A stretch of DNA of 64,000 nt from contig JAABSV010000010.1 in the NCBI GenBank assembly GCA_011390165.1, positions 29,836 to 93,835 on the forward strand, read 5' to 3'. The position numbers were made by a program, and so were the translations under genes. The notes under the pieces are model-generated. The model worked only from the letters and a program-made list of their open reading frames with translations. It did not search any database and was not told where the DNA came from. The first letter of the stretch is position 1. Each line of letters begins with the position of its first letter. Source of the DNA: Desulfobulbaceae bacterium. Its GTDB lineage: Bacteria > Desulfobacterota > Desulfobulbia > Desulfobulbales > Desulfocapsaceae. Shown here one piece after another: positions 54,931-64,000 of the stretch.

Positions 54931-57900
54931 TCCTTGGCCTGACGGCAGGCGAGCAATGGTCGCCGGCAGCCGATGTGGCCCTGCCCGTCGCTGCACTGCC
55001 GGCCCGGGAAGAGGGTCGCCCTGTCGGCACCAGCCCATTGGATATCGCAGTGGTCGGCCTCGCCGGCCGGTATCCTCAGGCCGATGATCTGGCCGCCTTC
55101 TGGGACAATCTTGCCGAGGGGCGGGACTGTATCAGCGAGGTCCCGGCCGAGCGCTGGGACTGGCGGCAGTACTACAGCGACGATTTGCAGACGATGGGGC
55201 GGCACCACAGCAAGTGGGGCGGATTTATTAAAGATATCGATATGTTTGATCCACTCTTCTTTGCCATTTCGCCGCGCGAGGCAGAGTTCATGGACCCCCA
55301 GGAGCGGCTCTTTCTGGAACAGGCCTGGGCCGCCCTGGAGGATGCCGGCTACTGTCCGGCAGGGCTGCAAAACGGCAGAGGCGGGGAGGAGCCCGGGGGA
55401 GAGCGAGGCGAGGAGAGTGGCGACGATGCCGGCGAGGGAGAGGCCGGCCCTGGGGCGGCGGCCGGGGCCGGCACCGCCCGGGTCGGGGTCTATGTGGGGG
55501 TGATGTTTGGCGAGTACCAGTTCCTCGGTGTCGAGTCGACCCTGCGCGGGGTACCGCTGGTGACCGGCGGCAGCTATTCGGCCATCGCCAACCGGGTCTC
55601 CTACCTCCTTGATTTGCACGGACCGAGCCTGGCGGTGGACACCGCCTGCTCCTCGTCGCTGACCAGTATCCACCTGGCCTGCCGTGATCTCCACCACGGG
55701 CAGACCGACCTCGCCCTGGCCGGGGGAGTGAACCTGAGCATTCACCCCAACAAATACCTGGAACTGAGCGAGAGCCGCTTCATCTCCAGCCGTGGCCGCT
55801 GCGAGAGTTTCGGTGCCGGCGGCGATGGCTACATCCCCGGCGAGGGGGTCGGCGTGCTGGTGCTGAAACGGCTGGCCGATGCGGAACGGGACGGCGACCA
55901 TATTTACGGGGTAATCAAGGCGAGCGCCATCAACCACGGCGGCCGGACCAGCGGCTACACCGTCCCCAGCCCGGCCGCCCAGCAGCTGGTGGTGGCGCAG
56001 GCCCTGCGCGAGGCGGGGGTCGAGCCGCGGCAGGTGAGCTATGTGGAGGCGCACGGCACCGGTACCCGTCTGGGTGACCCCATCGAAGTGGCTGCTTTGA
56101 GCAGGGCCTTAGCCGGGGGCAACGGCGAGCGGCAGCACTGCTGGCTCGGTTCGGTGAAATCGAATATCGGCCACTGCGAAGCCGCCGCCGGTGTCTCCGG
56201 GCTGACCAAGGTGCTCCTGCAACTCCAGCACCGGCAACTGGTCCCCTCTCTCCACGCCGAGGAACTCAACCCCCACATCGATTTTGCCGCCACCCCGTTC
56301 AGGGTCAACCGCCGCCTTCGTGACTGGCCCCGGCCGTTGCTGGACGGCCGGGAACAACCGCGGATCGCCGGAATCTCCTCCTTCGGGGCCGGTGGTGCCA
56401 ACGCCCATCTCCTGGTTGCCGAATATCTCCCCGGCGGCGAGGAGGCTGCCGCTCCGGTTGCTGCGACTGCGCCGCCGACGGCAGGCTCAGGCCCGAGCCT
56501 GGTTGTCCTCTCGGCCAGGAGTGAGGAGCAACTGCGGCAGATGGCCGTCAACCTGGGCAGCTTTCTTGGCGGGCGGGAGAGGGCAGCCGGTGCCGAGATC
56601 TCTTTGGCCGATCTGGCCGCCACCCTGCAGCTGGGCCGGCAGGCGATGGCGGTGCGCCTGGCCATTGTTGCCACCTCAACGGCCGATCTGGCCGATAAGC
56701 TGGCCGCCTATGTGGCCGGTGCCGCCATCGACACGGTGCCCGGTCTGTTGTTTGCCGACAGCCGGCAGCATCGATCGGCCCTGGCGGGCCTGGCGGCCGA
56801 CGAGGATATGGCGGCGGCCATCGACTCCTGGATGGCCAAGGGCAAATACCACCAGCTGCTTGAGCTGTGGTGTCGGGGCTATGACCTTGACTGGGCCCGG
56901 CTCTATCCGGGCCGGCGGCCGCGCCGCCTCTCCCTGCCCACCTACCCCTTTGCCCGTGAGCGCTACTGGGCGGAGATGCCGGCCGCAAAAAGGGTGGCGA
57001 GCAGCCCAGCCAGTGCGGCCGGAGGAGCCCTCCACCCCCTCCTCCATGCCAACGTCTCCGACCTCTACCGGCAACGTTTTGTGGCCAGCTTCAGCGGTGC
57101 GGAGTTTTTTCTCGCCGACCACCTGGTGGCGGGGCAGCCGGTTTTGCCCGGGGTGGCAGTCCTGGAGATGGCCCGGGCGGCTCTGGCCGCCAGTGGCATG
57201 GCCGCAGAGGGTGAAAGGGAGATTCTCCGCCTGAGTGAGGTTGTCTGGAGCAGAGCGGTGCGCCTGGGTACGCCACCGCTCACCGTGCACCTCACCCTCT
57301 CCACCCTGGACGATGGCAACGACACCGTTGCCGTTGCCTATCGGTTGACCACCGACGCCGAAGATGGCGGGGAGAGCCTCCACCACCAGGGCCTGGCGCA
57401 GCTGTTGCCGGGTGGGGGGGAAGAGATCGATCTGACCGCCCTGCGCGCCCGTTTCGGCCGGGACGGCAGCTGGAGCGGCGAACAGTGCTATGCCGCTTTT
57501 GCCCGTATGGGCATTGACTACGGTCCCGGCCACCGGGCGATCAGCAGACTTTTCTGCAGCGGCAAAGAGGCCCTCGGCCACCTCTTTCTGCCGGCCCATC
57601 TCCAAGCCGGCCGGGAGGCGTACCATCTTCACCCGGCCATGCTGGATGCGGCCCTGCAGGTCTCCATCGGCCTTGCCCCGGAACGGCTCAGCGAGGGTGC
57701 CACCGGGGGAGGGGCGATGCTCCCCTTTGCCCTTGACCGCCTTGATATCCATACCGCCACCCCGGCCGAGGCGTGGGCCTGGGTCCGTCCAGCCGCCGAA
57801 CAGCGACCAGCGGGGGCGGCCGCCGGGATGGAGAGAATCGATGTCGACCTCTACGACCACGAGGGGCGCCTCTCTCTGCGGCTGCTGGGACTCACCGGCA

Positions 57901-60900
57901 GGGCCATCCCCGGCAAAGCCCCGGCGCAACAAGGGCTCAAGCATGCCGAGAGGCTGGAGCCAGCTGTCGGCCATGCGGCCGAGAGGTTTTCACCGGCCGA
58001 ACAGAGCGGCCATCGCAGCCTCTGCCCGCTCTGGCAGCCGATTCACCCAGCCCCGGGCCCACCGTGGCCGGAGAAGGGCGAGCAGGTCCTCATCGTCGGC
58101 GGCAGTGACCGGCAGTGGCAGGCCTTGTTCCATCGCTACCCGCAGGTCAGGAGGCTCACCCCCCCTGCTGCCGGTTCGGCCACACAGAGCGATGAAGAGA
58201 TCGCTGCACTGGCCGCGCAGCTGCGCTGGCCGGGGAGCGATGATGGCGGTGACGACGGTGATGGCGACCATATCGACCACGACTATATCGACCATATTTT
58301 CTGGTTCGTACCATCTGTTGCCACCGCCAGTGTCCCGGAGGAGGCCCTGGCCAATGAGCAGTGGCCGGTGGTGCTCGGCTTCCGGCTGATCAAGGCCCTC
58401 ATGGCCGCCGGCTACGAAGAGCGGCGCCTTGGCTGGACGGTGCTCACCGTGCAGGGGCACTCCCCCCTGCCGGAGGAACCACTCGCCCCGGCCCACACCG
58501 CCGTGCACGGTCTGTTCGGGACCATGGCCAAGGAGCTGCCCAACTGGCCGGTCCGGCTGGTTGATCTGGCCGCCGGCGCGGCCGAAGCGCCTCTGCCGGA
58601 CGAACTTTTTTCCCTGGCTGCCGACCGGCGCGGCCATTCCCTCTGTGTCCGGCCCGGCCAGTGGTACCGCCAGATCCTGCTGGCGGTGGCGGAGAACGGC
58701 GAGTCATCTGCCGGCAGTGGGCAGACGGCATCGAACGCATCCATTGACGGCGAGACAGCTTTCCGGGATGGCGGCCTCTATCTGCTCATCGGCGGTGCCG
58801 GCAGCCTGGGGATGGCCCTGAGCGACTACCTGATTCGCCGCTACCGGGCCAGGGTCGTCTGGCTGGGCCGGCGGCCGGAGGATGCGACGATCCGGGCCCG
58901 GCTGGCATCCCTTGCCAGGCTGGCCGGGGATGGCCCCGCCCCCCTCTATCTGGCCGCCGATGCCAGACGGCCGGCAGAACTGGTCAGGGTACGGGAGCAA
59001 CTTGCCGCCAGCCATGGCCGGGTGGATGGTCTGGTCCACGCCGCCATGGTCTACCACCACCTGCGGCTGACCGCGATGAGTGAAGCCACCTTCTGCGCCG
59101 GCCTCGAGGCCAAGCTGGCCGTCTGTCTGGCCATCGAGGCCGCCTTTGCCGGCCATCCCCTCGACTTTGTCCTCTTTTTTTCATCATTTATCTCTTTTGC
59201 AAAGAATCCCGGCGAGGGGCATTATGCCGCCGGTTGCGCCTTCAAGGATGCCTTTGCCGGAGTGCTGCGGCAGCGTTGGCAGGTGCCGGTGAAGGTGGTC
59301 AACTGGGGCTACTGGCAGCAGCTGAGCGAGCAGAGTGCCGCTGCCAGCGAGGCCTTTGCCCGTCTGGCGGCGGTTGGCATCGGTCAGATCAGCCCAGCCG
59401 CGGCGATGGTTGCCCTGGAGCGGCTGCTGGCCGGGCCCCTGCCCCAGATCGGCTTTCTCTACACCAGCCGCCCCCTTCCCCTTGAGGGGATGGCAACTGA
59501 AGAGTGGCTGGAGATCCTGCCGCAACCGATCCCCGTCGCCGGCGGCGAAATTGCCCCGGCAGCAGGGGAACTGGCCGGAAGAGCAGCGGCGCTGCAGGCG
59601 GGGCGGCACGACAAGATGGGACGCTTCGAGGCCCAGCTCGTCCCCCTCCTCCGTTGGCACCTCCACAGCCTCGGCTGGTCGGGGGAGTCCGCTTCGCTGC
59701 CGCCCCGGCTTGCCGCCGACTACCGGCGCTGGTTCGCCGCCGGCCTGGCGCTGTGGCCGGGCCACTGGCTGCCGGCGGCTGCCGGCGGGGAGGAGGAGAC
59801 AGTCTGGCAAGAGTGGCAGTCGGCCCTGGCCGGGTGGCGGCAGGACCCGGAGATGTGGGCACACGCCCGGCTGGCCGACGCCACCCTCCGCCGCCTGCCG
59901 GAGATTCTTGACGGCTCCCGTCAGGCAACCGACATCCTCTTTGCCGATGGCGGCATGGAACTGGTGGCCGGCATCTACCGGCACAACCCGGTGGCCGACC
60001 TCTTCAACGACCTCCTCGCCGAACAGGTGGCCGCCTGGGTCGAGTGGCGGCTGGCCCGGCAACCGGCGGCAAAATTGAGGATTCTCGAGGTGGGTGCCGG
60101 TACCGGCGGCACCACCGCCGCAGTGCTGGCCAGGCTTGAACCGTGGTGGGAGCGGATCGACGAGTACTGCTATACCGACATCTCCCGCGCCTTCCTCCTG
60201 GATGGCGAGGAGCAATTTGCCGCCAAGGCCCCCTTCCTCCGTTACCGGCTCTTTAATGTCGAAGAGTCGCCGGCGGCCCAGGGTATCCCTGAAGGCAGCT
60301 ATGATCTGGTTCTGGCCGCCAACGTCCTCCATGCCACCCGGGACATCGCTCTGAGCCTCCGCCTGCTGAAAACGGTGCTCCGACGCGGTGGGTTGCTGCT
60401 GCTCAACGAGTTGACTGCCAGCTCTTTATTTGCCCATCTCACCTTCGCGCTGCTGCCCGGGTGGTGGCGTTTTCAGGACGAAGTGAGGCGGCTTACCGGT
60501 TGTCCCGGCCTCAGTCCGGCCGGCTGGCGGCAGGTGCTGGCCGAGGAGGGTTTCGACCCCATTCGCTTCCCGGCCGAGGCGGCCCATCTCCTCGGGCAGC
60601 AGCTGGTCGTTGCCGTCAGTGACGGGGTGCTCCGCCGGTCGAGCCACTCGCCGTCGCCGCAAGCACTGCCTGGGCCCGGCGCCCCGCCATTGCAGCCCGG
60701 GGTAGCGGGGATGGCGGGGGTGGTTGGGGTGGTGGGGGCAGGTAAGGCTGGCCCCCATGGCGAAGGCCAGCCGGCAGCAGCCGAAAAGGGTCGGCAGATA
60801 CCGCCAGCCGTGGAGAAAACTGTCGAGGAAGGCACACTCTCCTACCTGAAGGATCAGCTGGCCGCCGCCCTCAAGCTCCCCCGTGAGCGGATTGATGTCG

Positions 60901-63900
60901 CCGAGGATCTGGCCAGTTATGGCCTTGACTCGATCCTGGTGGTGCAGTTCAGCAACCGGCTCCGTCGTGATTTTCCCCGGATCGACACTACCCTCCTCTT
61001 CGAGGTGCGCAACCTCGAGGCCCTGGCCCGCCATCTCCAGCGGCAAGAGGGTGAGGCCCTGGCCCGTCTCTTGGCCGGAAATGAGCCTGGCCCGAGCGGT
61101 GACAAGGCTCCTCCCGCCAAGGATGGCGGTGGCGGCGGCCAACCCGGTTCGCCCCGTCGTTTTCGCCCCCTCTTCCCCCGTCCGTCGACAACAGGCGAGG
61201 GGAGGGGCGGGCCGATCGCCATCATCGGCCTGAGCGGCCGGTATCCGATGGCCGACGACTTGGAACAGTTCTGGGAAAACCTGCAAAGCGGCCGCAGCTG
61301 CATCAGCGAGGTTCCCGCCGAGCGCTGGAACTGGCGCCACTACCATGCCGAAGAGCGGGGCAAGCCCGGCTGTTCCTACAGCCGCTGGGGTGGCTTCATT
61401 GCCGATGCCGACTGTTTTGACCCCCGTTTTTTCCGGATCGCCCCCAGCGAGGCGGAGCGGATGGACCCGCAGGAGCGGCTCTTTCTGCAGACCGCCTGGG
61501 CCAGCATCGAGGATGCCGGCCACACCCCGGAGAGCCTCTGCCCGAGCCGGCGGGTGGGGGTCTTTGTCGGGGTGATGAACAACACCTACGCCCCCCAACC
61601 GAGCTTTGCCTTCATCGCCAACCGGGTCTCCAACCTCCTTGATTTCCATGGGCCGAGTCTGGCGGTGGACAGCGCCTGCTCCTCCTCGCTCACCGCCATC
61701 CATCTGGCGGTGGAGAGCCTTCTCAGCGGCAGCTGCGACTGCGCCATCGCCGGTGGGGTCAACCTCATCCTCCACCCCATGCACTTCATCGGTCGCAGTG
61801 AGATGACCATGTTCAGCAGCGGCAGGGAGTGCCGTCCCTTTGGCGCCGAGGCCGATGGCTTCCTGGCCGCTGAGGGGGTGGGGGCCCTGGTCCTCAAGCC
61901 GCTGGCCGCCGCCCTGGCCGACGGGGACCAGATCCACGCCCTGATCATGGGAAGCGGGATCAATGCCGGCGGCCGTACCAACGGCTTTACCGTCCCCAAT
62001 CCGGTGGCCCAGGGGGATCTGATCGCTACCACCATGGCCAGGGCCGGCATAAAGCCACGGCAGGTGAGTTACCTCGAGGCGCACGGCACCGGCACCGCCC
62101 TCGGCGATCCCATTGAGATTGCCGGACTGTGTCGGGCCTTTGCCGCCACCGCCGATCGCGGTTTCTGTGCCATCGGTTCGGTGAAGAGCACCATCGGCCA
62201 CTGTGAGGGGGCAGCGGGGATTGCCGGGGTGACCAAGGTGCTGCTGCAGATGCGCCACCGGCAGCTGGTCCCCTCTCCGCATGGCGAGGCCCTCAACCCG
62301 CGCATTGACTTTGCCGCCACCCCCTTTGTTGTCCAGGAGAGGCTGGCCGAGTGGCGTCCGCCCCGTCTTGGCGAGGAGAGGGGGGATTCGCCGTTGATCG
62401 CCGGGGTCTCCTCCTTCGGTGCCGGTGGCGCCAATGCCCATCTGCTTCTGGCCTCTTGGGAAGAGAAGGTGGAGGTGGCCGACAGCAGGGGAGCACAACC
62501 CTCTCTCTTTCTTCTCTCCGCCGAAAACCGCACCCGCTTGCAGGAGTCTGCCGGCCGGCTGCTGGCAAGACTGCAGGCCGCCGATGCAGACGGGCAAGAG
62601 GCAATATCCCTCGTCGATCTGGCCTACACCCTTCAGGTCGGTCGGCGGCCGATGGCTGAACGACTGGCCGTGATGGTGTCGGAGCGGGCTGAACTGGTGG
62701 AGAAATTAACCGATTTCGTCGCCGGTCGAGGAGTAATCGACGGTCTCCAACTGGCCAGGGTCGAGCGAGGGGCAGTCGGTCACCGGGATGCCGCGGCCGA
62801 GGCAGAGCGGCTTTTAGCCGACAGGGACCTCCCCGCTCTCCGCCGCCTCTGGCTCACCGGGGTGGCCATTGACTGGTCGGCCCTCTACCGGGGGATCGAG
62901 CAGCCGCCGCGCCGCCTCTCCCTCCCCGGCTACCCTTTTGCCAGGGAGCGCTACTGGCTGGCGGCCACCCCTCTGGAACTGCCCTTTCCCCCTCCCCCTC
63001 CCCCGCCAACGCCCACCGAGGCCGGCGAGGGAGTCGACTATTACCTGCCCCTCTGGGAGGAGGAGGCGGTTTCGGCAACGGTTGAGGATGGCGGTCGGGT
63101 GGCCCTGCTGGTCACCGTTCTGGGGGGGGAGGCGGCCAAACAGTTCCGTCTCACCCTTCTCCACCACTTCGACAGCCGGCAGTCCGGCAGCCGGCTGCTG
63201 GAGATCGCCGTGCTGCCCGAAGCGGCCTTCGGTGACCATTCCGGTGCGGGGCAGTACCGGCTGGGGGCCGATGACAGCTTTACCCGGATCCTTGCCGCCC
63301 TTCCCGCCATCGACACCCTCTACTTTCTTGCCCCCGACCGATCGGCCGCCGCCGGCGGGGTGGGGGCGGGCGGGACAACCGGCACCGGTCTGGCCGAGAT
63401 CAGCCTCTTTCGTCTTTTCCAGGCACTGCAAGAGGGGCAGCGGCAGCGGGTTGGCTCCCTCGACTGTTATCTCCTGAGCATCGACAGTTTTCCACCGGCC
63501 GGAGTCGCCGGTAACCCAATCGGTGGCGGGGTTGCCGGGCTGGGTTACGCCCGGGCCCAGTCGGACCATCGGCTGCGGCTGCGCAGCCTCGATGTCGCCG
63601 GCGAGGATCTGCTCGATGGCGAGGGCTGCCGGAATTTGCTCGAGCTTCTCCACCAGGAACCGGCCAACGATCGCGGCGAAGTGGTGCGGATCATCGCCGG
63701 CCGGCGCCAGCGCCAGATTTTCCTGCCTCTTTCGATGGCCGGGATGGAAAAACTCTCCGGGCTGCGCCGCGGCGGCCTCTATCTCCTGGTTGGCGGTAGC
63801 GGCCGTATCGGCCGGATTGTCAGTCGCCTGCTCATCAGCACCTACCAGGCGAGGGTGGTCTGGCTTGGACGAACAGCGGCGGATAGCGACAGGATTCGGC

Positions 63901-64000
63901 AGCTGCTGGCCGATTTCGCTGTTGCTGCCGGGGCCACCTCGGACACCTCGCTCCCGGACTACTATCAGGTCGATGCCACCGACGGGGCGGCTCTGCAGGC
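53367..64000 (+). CDS. Trans-AT polyketide synthase megasynthase 2 (3' end outside window)
   Basis: The frame opens with an ATG at 53367 that overlaps the stop of megasynthase 1 (ATGA) and, as far as I read it, stays open to the last base, giving at least 3544 residues. Order: TE2-ACP7, KS6-DH-KR3-cMT2-ACP8, KS7-KR4 (cut). Checkpoints in frame are TE Ser 131, ACP7 Ser 475, KS6 Cys 761, DH His 1252, ACP8 Ser 2522 and KS7 Cys 2771. No AT or ER domain is seen. GGGGAG lies 4 nt before the start. A short N-terminal helix (LAALINAYGRGQLSTAQLQ) precedes the TE and may dock to the end of megasynthase 1. Because the 3' end is missing, the true length and final release domain are unknown. Confidence 0.93.
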   Translation, partial: MNLAALINAYGRGQLSTAQLQEKIAALASDQDSPTGGSPPFFLECQLLNKPSPPSPSAAGRPVFWIHGAFGDVGVYLPLAATIQRPFYGIQARGLFDDQPPLVGVEAIAATYRQMVLAHQPAGPYDLGGYSIGGCFAYELARQLQAAGEEVHSLVLVDSLYPSCHRHFPFDLYDSLYFLAAGLVQFTFRTTPGVAAGRLAATERPPRALTDPAELRQAFVAFCRAAGVDKPTGWLTAYLEKMVAIQAGYRIDQYLPQPLVRPIARPVYCQTRSGHFFGREAAHLNPLGVEPLQGVDYWSGWQELLPGLVYHQLPAENHLLLFDEPSVQAVMADLCGQLYSLQTPPGGPAATARPPGRTTVAGEAEPHPPASPVDEDMPVMTAAAAGRAAGLAGPTAVTGEVGPQPPPGQVERDMSIAIVTATAAGATASERVAVAPAQFTSEAIRYFAAFIATTLERPVAELPVDEPLTAYGIDSLLAGQLAARLQLLFGAAVSITLFFEYPTIRAVAGYFLAAHRQRLTEILGLTAGEQWSPAADVALPVAALPAREEGRPVGTSPLDIAVVGLAGRYPQADDLAAFWDNLAEGRDCISEVPAERWDWRQYYSDDLQTMGRHHSKWGGFIKDIDMFDPLFFAISPREAEFMDPQERLFLEQAWAALEDAGYCPAGLQNGRGGEEPGGERGEESGDDAGEGEAGPGAAAGAGTARVGVYVGVMFGEYQFLGVESTLRGVPLVTGGSYSAIANRVSYLLDLHGPSLAVDTACSSSLTSIHLACRDLHHGQTDLALAGGVNLSIHPNKYLELSESRFISSRGRCESFGAGGDGYIPGEGVGVLVLKRLADAERDGDHIYGVIKASAINHGGRTSGYTVPSPAAQQLVVAQALREAGVEPRQVSYVEAHGTGTRLGDPIEVAALSRALAGGNGERQHCWLGSVKSNIGHCEAAAGVSGLTKVLLQLQHRQLVPSLHAEELNPHIDFAATPFRVNRRLRDWPRPLLDGREQPRIAGISSFGAGGANAHLLVAEYLPGGEEAAAPVAATAPPTAGSGPSLVVLSARSEEQLRQMAVNLGSFLGGRERAAGAEISLADLAATLQLGRQAMAVRLAIVATSTADLADKLAAYVAGAAIDTVPGLLFADSRQHRSALAGLAADEDMAAAIDSWMAKGKYHQLLELWCRGYDLDWARLYPGRRPRRLSLPTYPFARERYWAEMPAAKRVASSPASAAGGALHPLLHANVSDLYRQRFVASFSGAEFFLADHLVAGQPVLPGVAVLEMARAALAASGMAAEGEREILRLSEVVWSRAVRLGTPPLTVHLTLSTLDDGNDTVAVAYRLTTDAEDGGESLHHQGLAQLLPGGGEEIDLTALRARFGRDGSWSGEQCYAAFARMGIDYGPGHRAISRLFCSGKEALGHLFLPAHLQAGREAYHLHPAMLDAALQVSIGLAPERLSEGATGGGAMLPFALDRLDIHTATPAEAWAWVRPAAEQRPAGAAAGMERIDVDLYDHEGRLSLRLLGLTGRAIPGKAPAQQGLKHAERLEPAVGHAAERFSPAEQSGHRSLCPLWQPIHPAPGPPWPEKGEQVLIVGGSDRQWQALFHRYPQVRRLTPPAAGSATQSDEEIAALAAQLRWPGSDDGGDDGDGDHIDHDYIDHIFWFVPSVATASVPEEALANEQWPVVLGFRLIKALMAAGYEERRLGWTVLTVQGHSPLPEEPLAPAHTAVHGLFGTMAKELPNWPVRLVDLAAGAAEAPLPDELFSLAADRRGHSLCVRPGQWYRQILLAVAENGESSAGSGQTASNASIDGETAFRDGGLYLLIGGAGSLGMALSDYLIRRYRARVVWLGRRPEDATIRARLASLARLAGDGPAPLYLAADARRPAELVRVREQLAASHGRVDGLVHAAMVYHHLRLTAMSEATFCAGLEAKLAVCLAIEAAFAGHPLDFVLFFSSFISFAKNPGEGHYAAGCAFKDAFAGVLRQRWQVPVKVVNWGYWQQLSEQSAAASEAFARLAAVGIGQISPAAAMVALERLLAGPLPQIGFLYTSRPLPLEGMATEEWLEILPQPIPVAGGEIAPAAGELAGRAAALQAGRHDKMGRFEAQLVPLLRWHLHSLGWSGESASLPPRLAADYRRWFAAGLALWPGHWLPAAAGGEEETVWQEWQSALAGWRQDPEMWAHARLADATLRRLPEILDGSRQATDILFADGGMELVAGIYRHNPVADLFNDLLAEQVAAWVEWRLARQPAAKLRILEVGAGTGGTTAAVLARLEPWWERIDEYCYTDISRAFLLDGEEQFAAKAPFLRYRLFNVEESPAAQGIPEGSYDLVLAANVLHATRDIALSLRLLKTVLRRGGLLLLNELTASSLFAHLTFALLPGWWRFQDEVRRLTGCPGLSPAGWRQVLAEEGFDPIRFPAEAAHLLGQQLVVAVSDGVLRRSSHSPSPQALPGPGAPPLQPGVAGMAGVVGVVGAGKAGPHGEGQPAAAEKGRQIPPAVEKTVEEGTLSYLKDQLAAALKLPRERIDVAEDLASYGLDSILVVQFSNRLRRDFPRIDTTLLFEVRNLEALARHLQRQEGEALARLLAGNEPGPSGDKAPPAKDGGGGGQPGSPRRFRPLFPRPSTTGEGRGGPIAIIGLSGRYPMADDLEQFWENLQSGRSCISEVPAERWNWRHYHAEERGKPGCSYSRWGGFIADADCFDPRFFRIAPSEAERMDPQERLFLQTAWASIEDAGHTPESLCPSRRVGVFVGVMNNTYAPQPSFAFIANRVSNLLDFHGPSLAVDSACSSSLTAIHLAVESLLSGSCDCAIAGGVNLILHPMHFIGRSEMTMFSSGRECRPFGAEADGFLAAEGVGALVLKPLAAALADGDQIHALIMGSGINAGGRTNGFTVPNPVAQGDLIATTMARAGIKPRQVSYLEAHGTGTALGDPIEIAGLCRAFAATADRGFCAIGSVKSTIGHCEGAAGIAGVTKVLLQMRHRQLVPSPHGEALNPRIDFAATPFVVQERLAEWRPPRLGEERGDSPLIAGVSSFGAGGANAHLLLASWEEKVEVADSRGAQPSLFLLSAENRTRLQESAGRLLARLQAADADGQEAISLVDLAYTLQVGRRPMAERLAVMVSERAELVEKLTDFVAGRGVIDGLQLARVERGAVGHRDAAAEAERLLADRDLPALRRLWLTGVAIDWSALYRGIEQPPRRLSLPGYPFARERYWLAATPLELPFPPPPPPPTPTEAGEGVDYYLPLWEEEAVSATVEDGGRVALLVTVLGGEAAKQFRLTLLHHFDSRQSGSRLLEIAVLPEAAFGDHSGAGQYRLGADDSFTRILAALPAIDTLYFLAPDRSAAAGGVGAGGTTGTGLAEISLFRLFQALQEGQRQRVGSLDCYLLSIDSFPPAGVAGNPIGGGVAGLGYARAQSDHRLRLRSLDVAGEDLLDGEGCRNLLELLHQEPANDRGEVVRIIAGRRQRQIFLPLSMAGMEKLSGLRRGGLYLLVGGSGRIGRIVSRLLISTYQARVVWLGRTAADSDRIRQLLADFAVAAGATSDTSLPDYYQVDATDGAALQ
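55035..61060 (+). other. Module 6: KS6-DH-KR3-cMT2-ACP8
   Basis: KS6 has Cys 761, His 896 (EAHGTGT) and NIGHCEA. A dehydratase follows with HLVAGQPVLPG (HxxxGxxxxP, His 1252) and HPAMLDAALQ (DxxxQ, Asp 1427), so it looks active. KR3 has GGAGSLG and Tyr 1953 in GHYAAG. cMT2 has LEVGAGTGGTT and AANVLHATRD. ACP8 has Ser 2522 (YGLDSI). Expected unit: alpha-methyl, alpha-beta unsaturated. Confidence 0.88.
61200..64000 (+). other. Module 7: KS7-KR4 (cut by window edge)
   Basis: KS7 has Cys 2771 (DSACSSS), His 2906 (EAHGTGT) and TIGHCEGAAG, an elongating KS. After the docking linker and the KR structural half, the NADPH-binding strand of KR4 starts at about 63766 with LYLLVGGSGRIG; its catalytic residues lie beyond the window. 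No dehydratase motif lies between KS7 and KR4. Confidence 0.85.

Overview
The window is GC-rich, Gram-negative chromosomal DNA. The gene order thrS-infC-rpmI-rplT-pheS-pheT-ihfA-merR, a class I [4Fe-4S] fumarase, FliW and an SO_0444-type metal permease suggest a deltaproteobacterium (Desulfobacterota, perhaps Desulfobulbales-like). That placement is inference from gene content, not from a phylogenetic marker. No transposase, IS element, integrase or CRISPR array was seen.

Positions 1-30730 are mostly housekeeping. At the left edge is the 5' part of mnmA, then a U32 peptidase-family gene, a SET-domain protein coupled to a lysA-like PLP decarboxylase, a homocysteine S-methyltransferase-like gene, fumarase, a small membrane protein and a PIF1-like helicase. 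A long minus-strand translation block follows: tRNA-Val, thrS, infC (ATT start), rpmI, rplT, pheS, pheT, ihfA, a merR-type gene, then tRNA-Pro with its own promoter and terminator. Next come dnaX-ybaB-recR with a PaaI-type thioesterase, the 4.5S/SRP RNA, tRNA-Ser, pepF-tadA, trpB-trpA, fliW, rsmI coupled to an unknown GalT/HIT-like gene, an SO_0444-type permease and a DUF697-type gene that ends at a clear terminator (30765-30790).

Positions 30800-64000 hold the left part of a large trans-acyltransferase polyketide synthase locus. A winged-helix regulator with its own promoter and palindromic operator candidate lies 10 bp upstream of a 7242-residue megasynthase. A second megasynthase overlaps it by ATGA and is still open at position 64000 (at least 3544 residues). 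Read in order: FAAL-ACP1 | KS1-KR1-cMT1-ACP2 | KS2(0)-MT-ACP3 | KS3-KR2-ACP4 | KS4(0)-ACP5-TE1 | KS5(0)-ACP6-C || TE2-ACP7 | KS6-DH-KR3-cMT2-ACP8 | KS7-KR4... There is no acyltransferase domain, so malonyl units must be loaded by an AT encoded outside the window.

The proposed logic is that a fatty acid is adenylated and loaded by the FAAL. It would then be extended with ketoreduction and alpha-methylation, probably O-methylated in a non-elongating module, and extended again. The line then enters an unusual block of two non-elongating KS domains, two internal thioesterases and a condensation domain, before normal elongation resumes in the second protein. This block (about 46096-54930) is the most unusual feature of the window.
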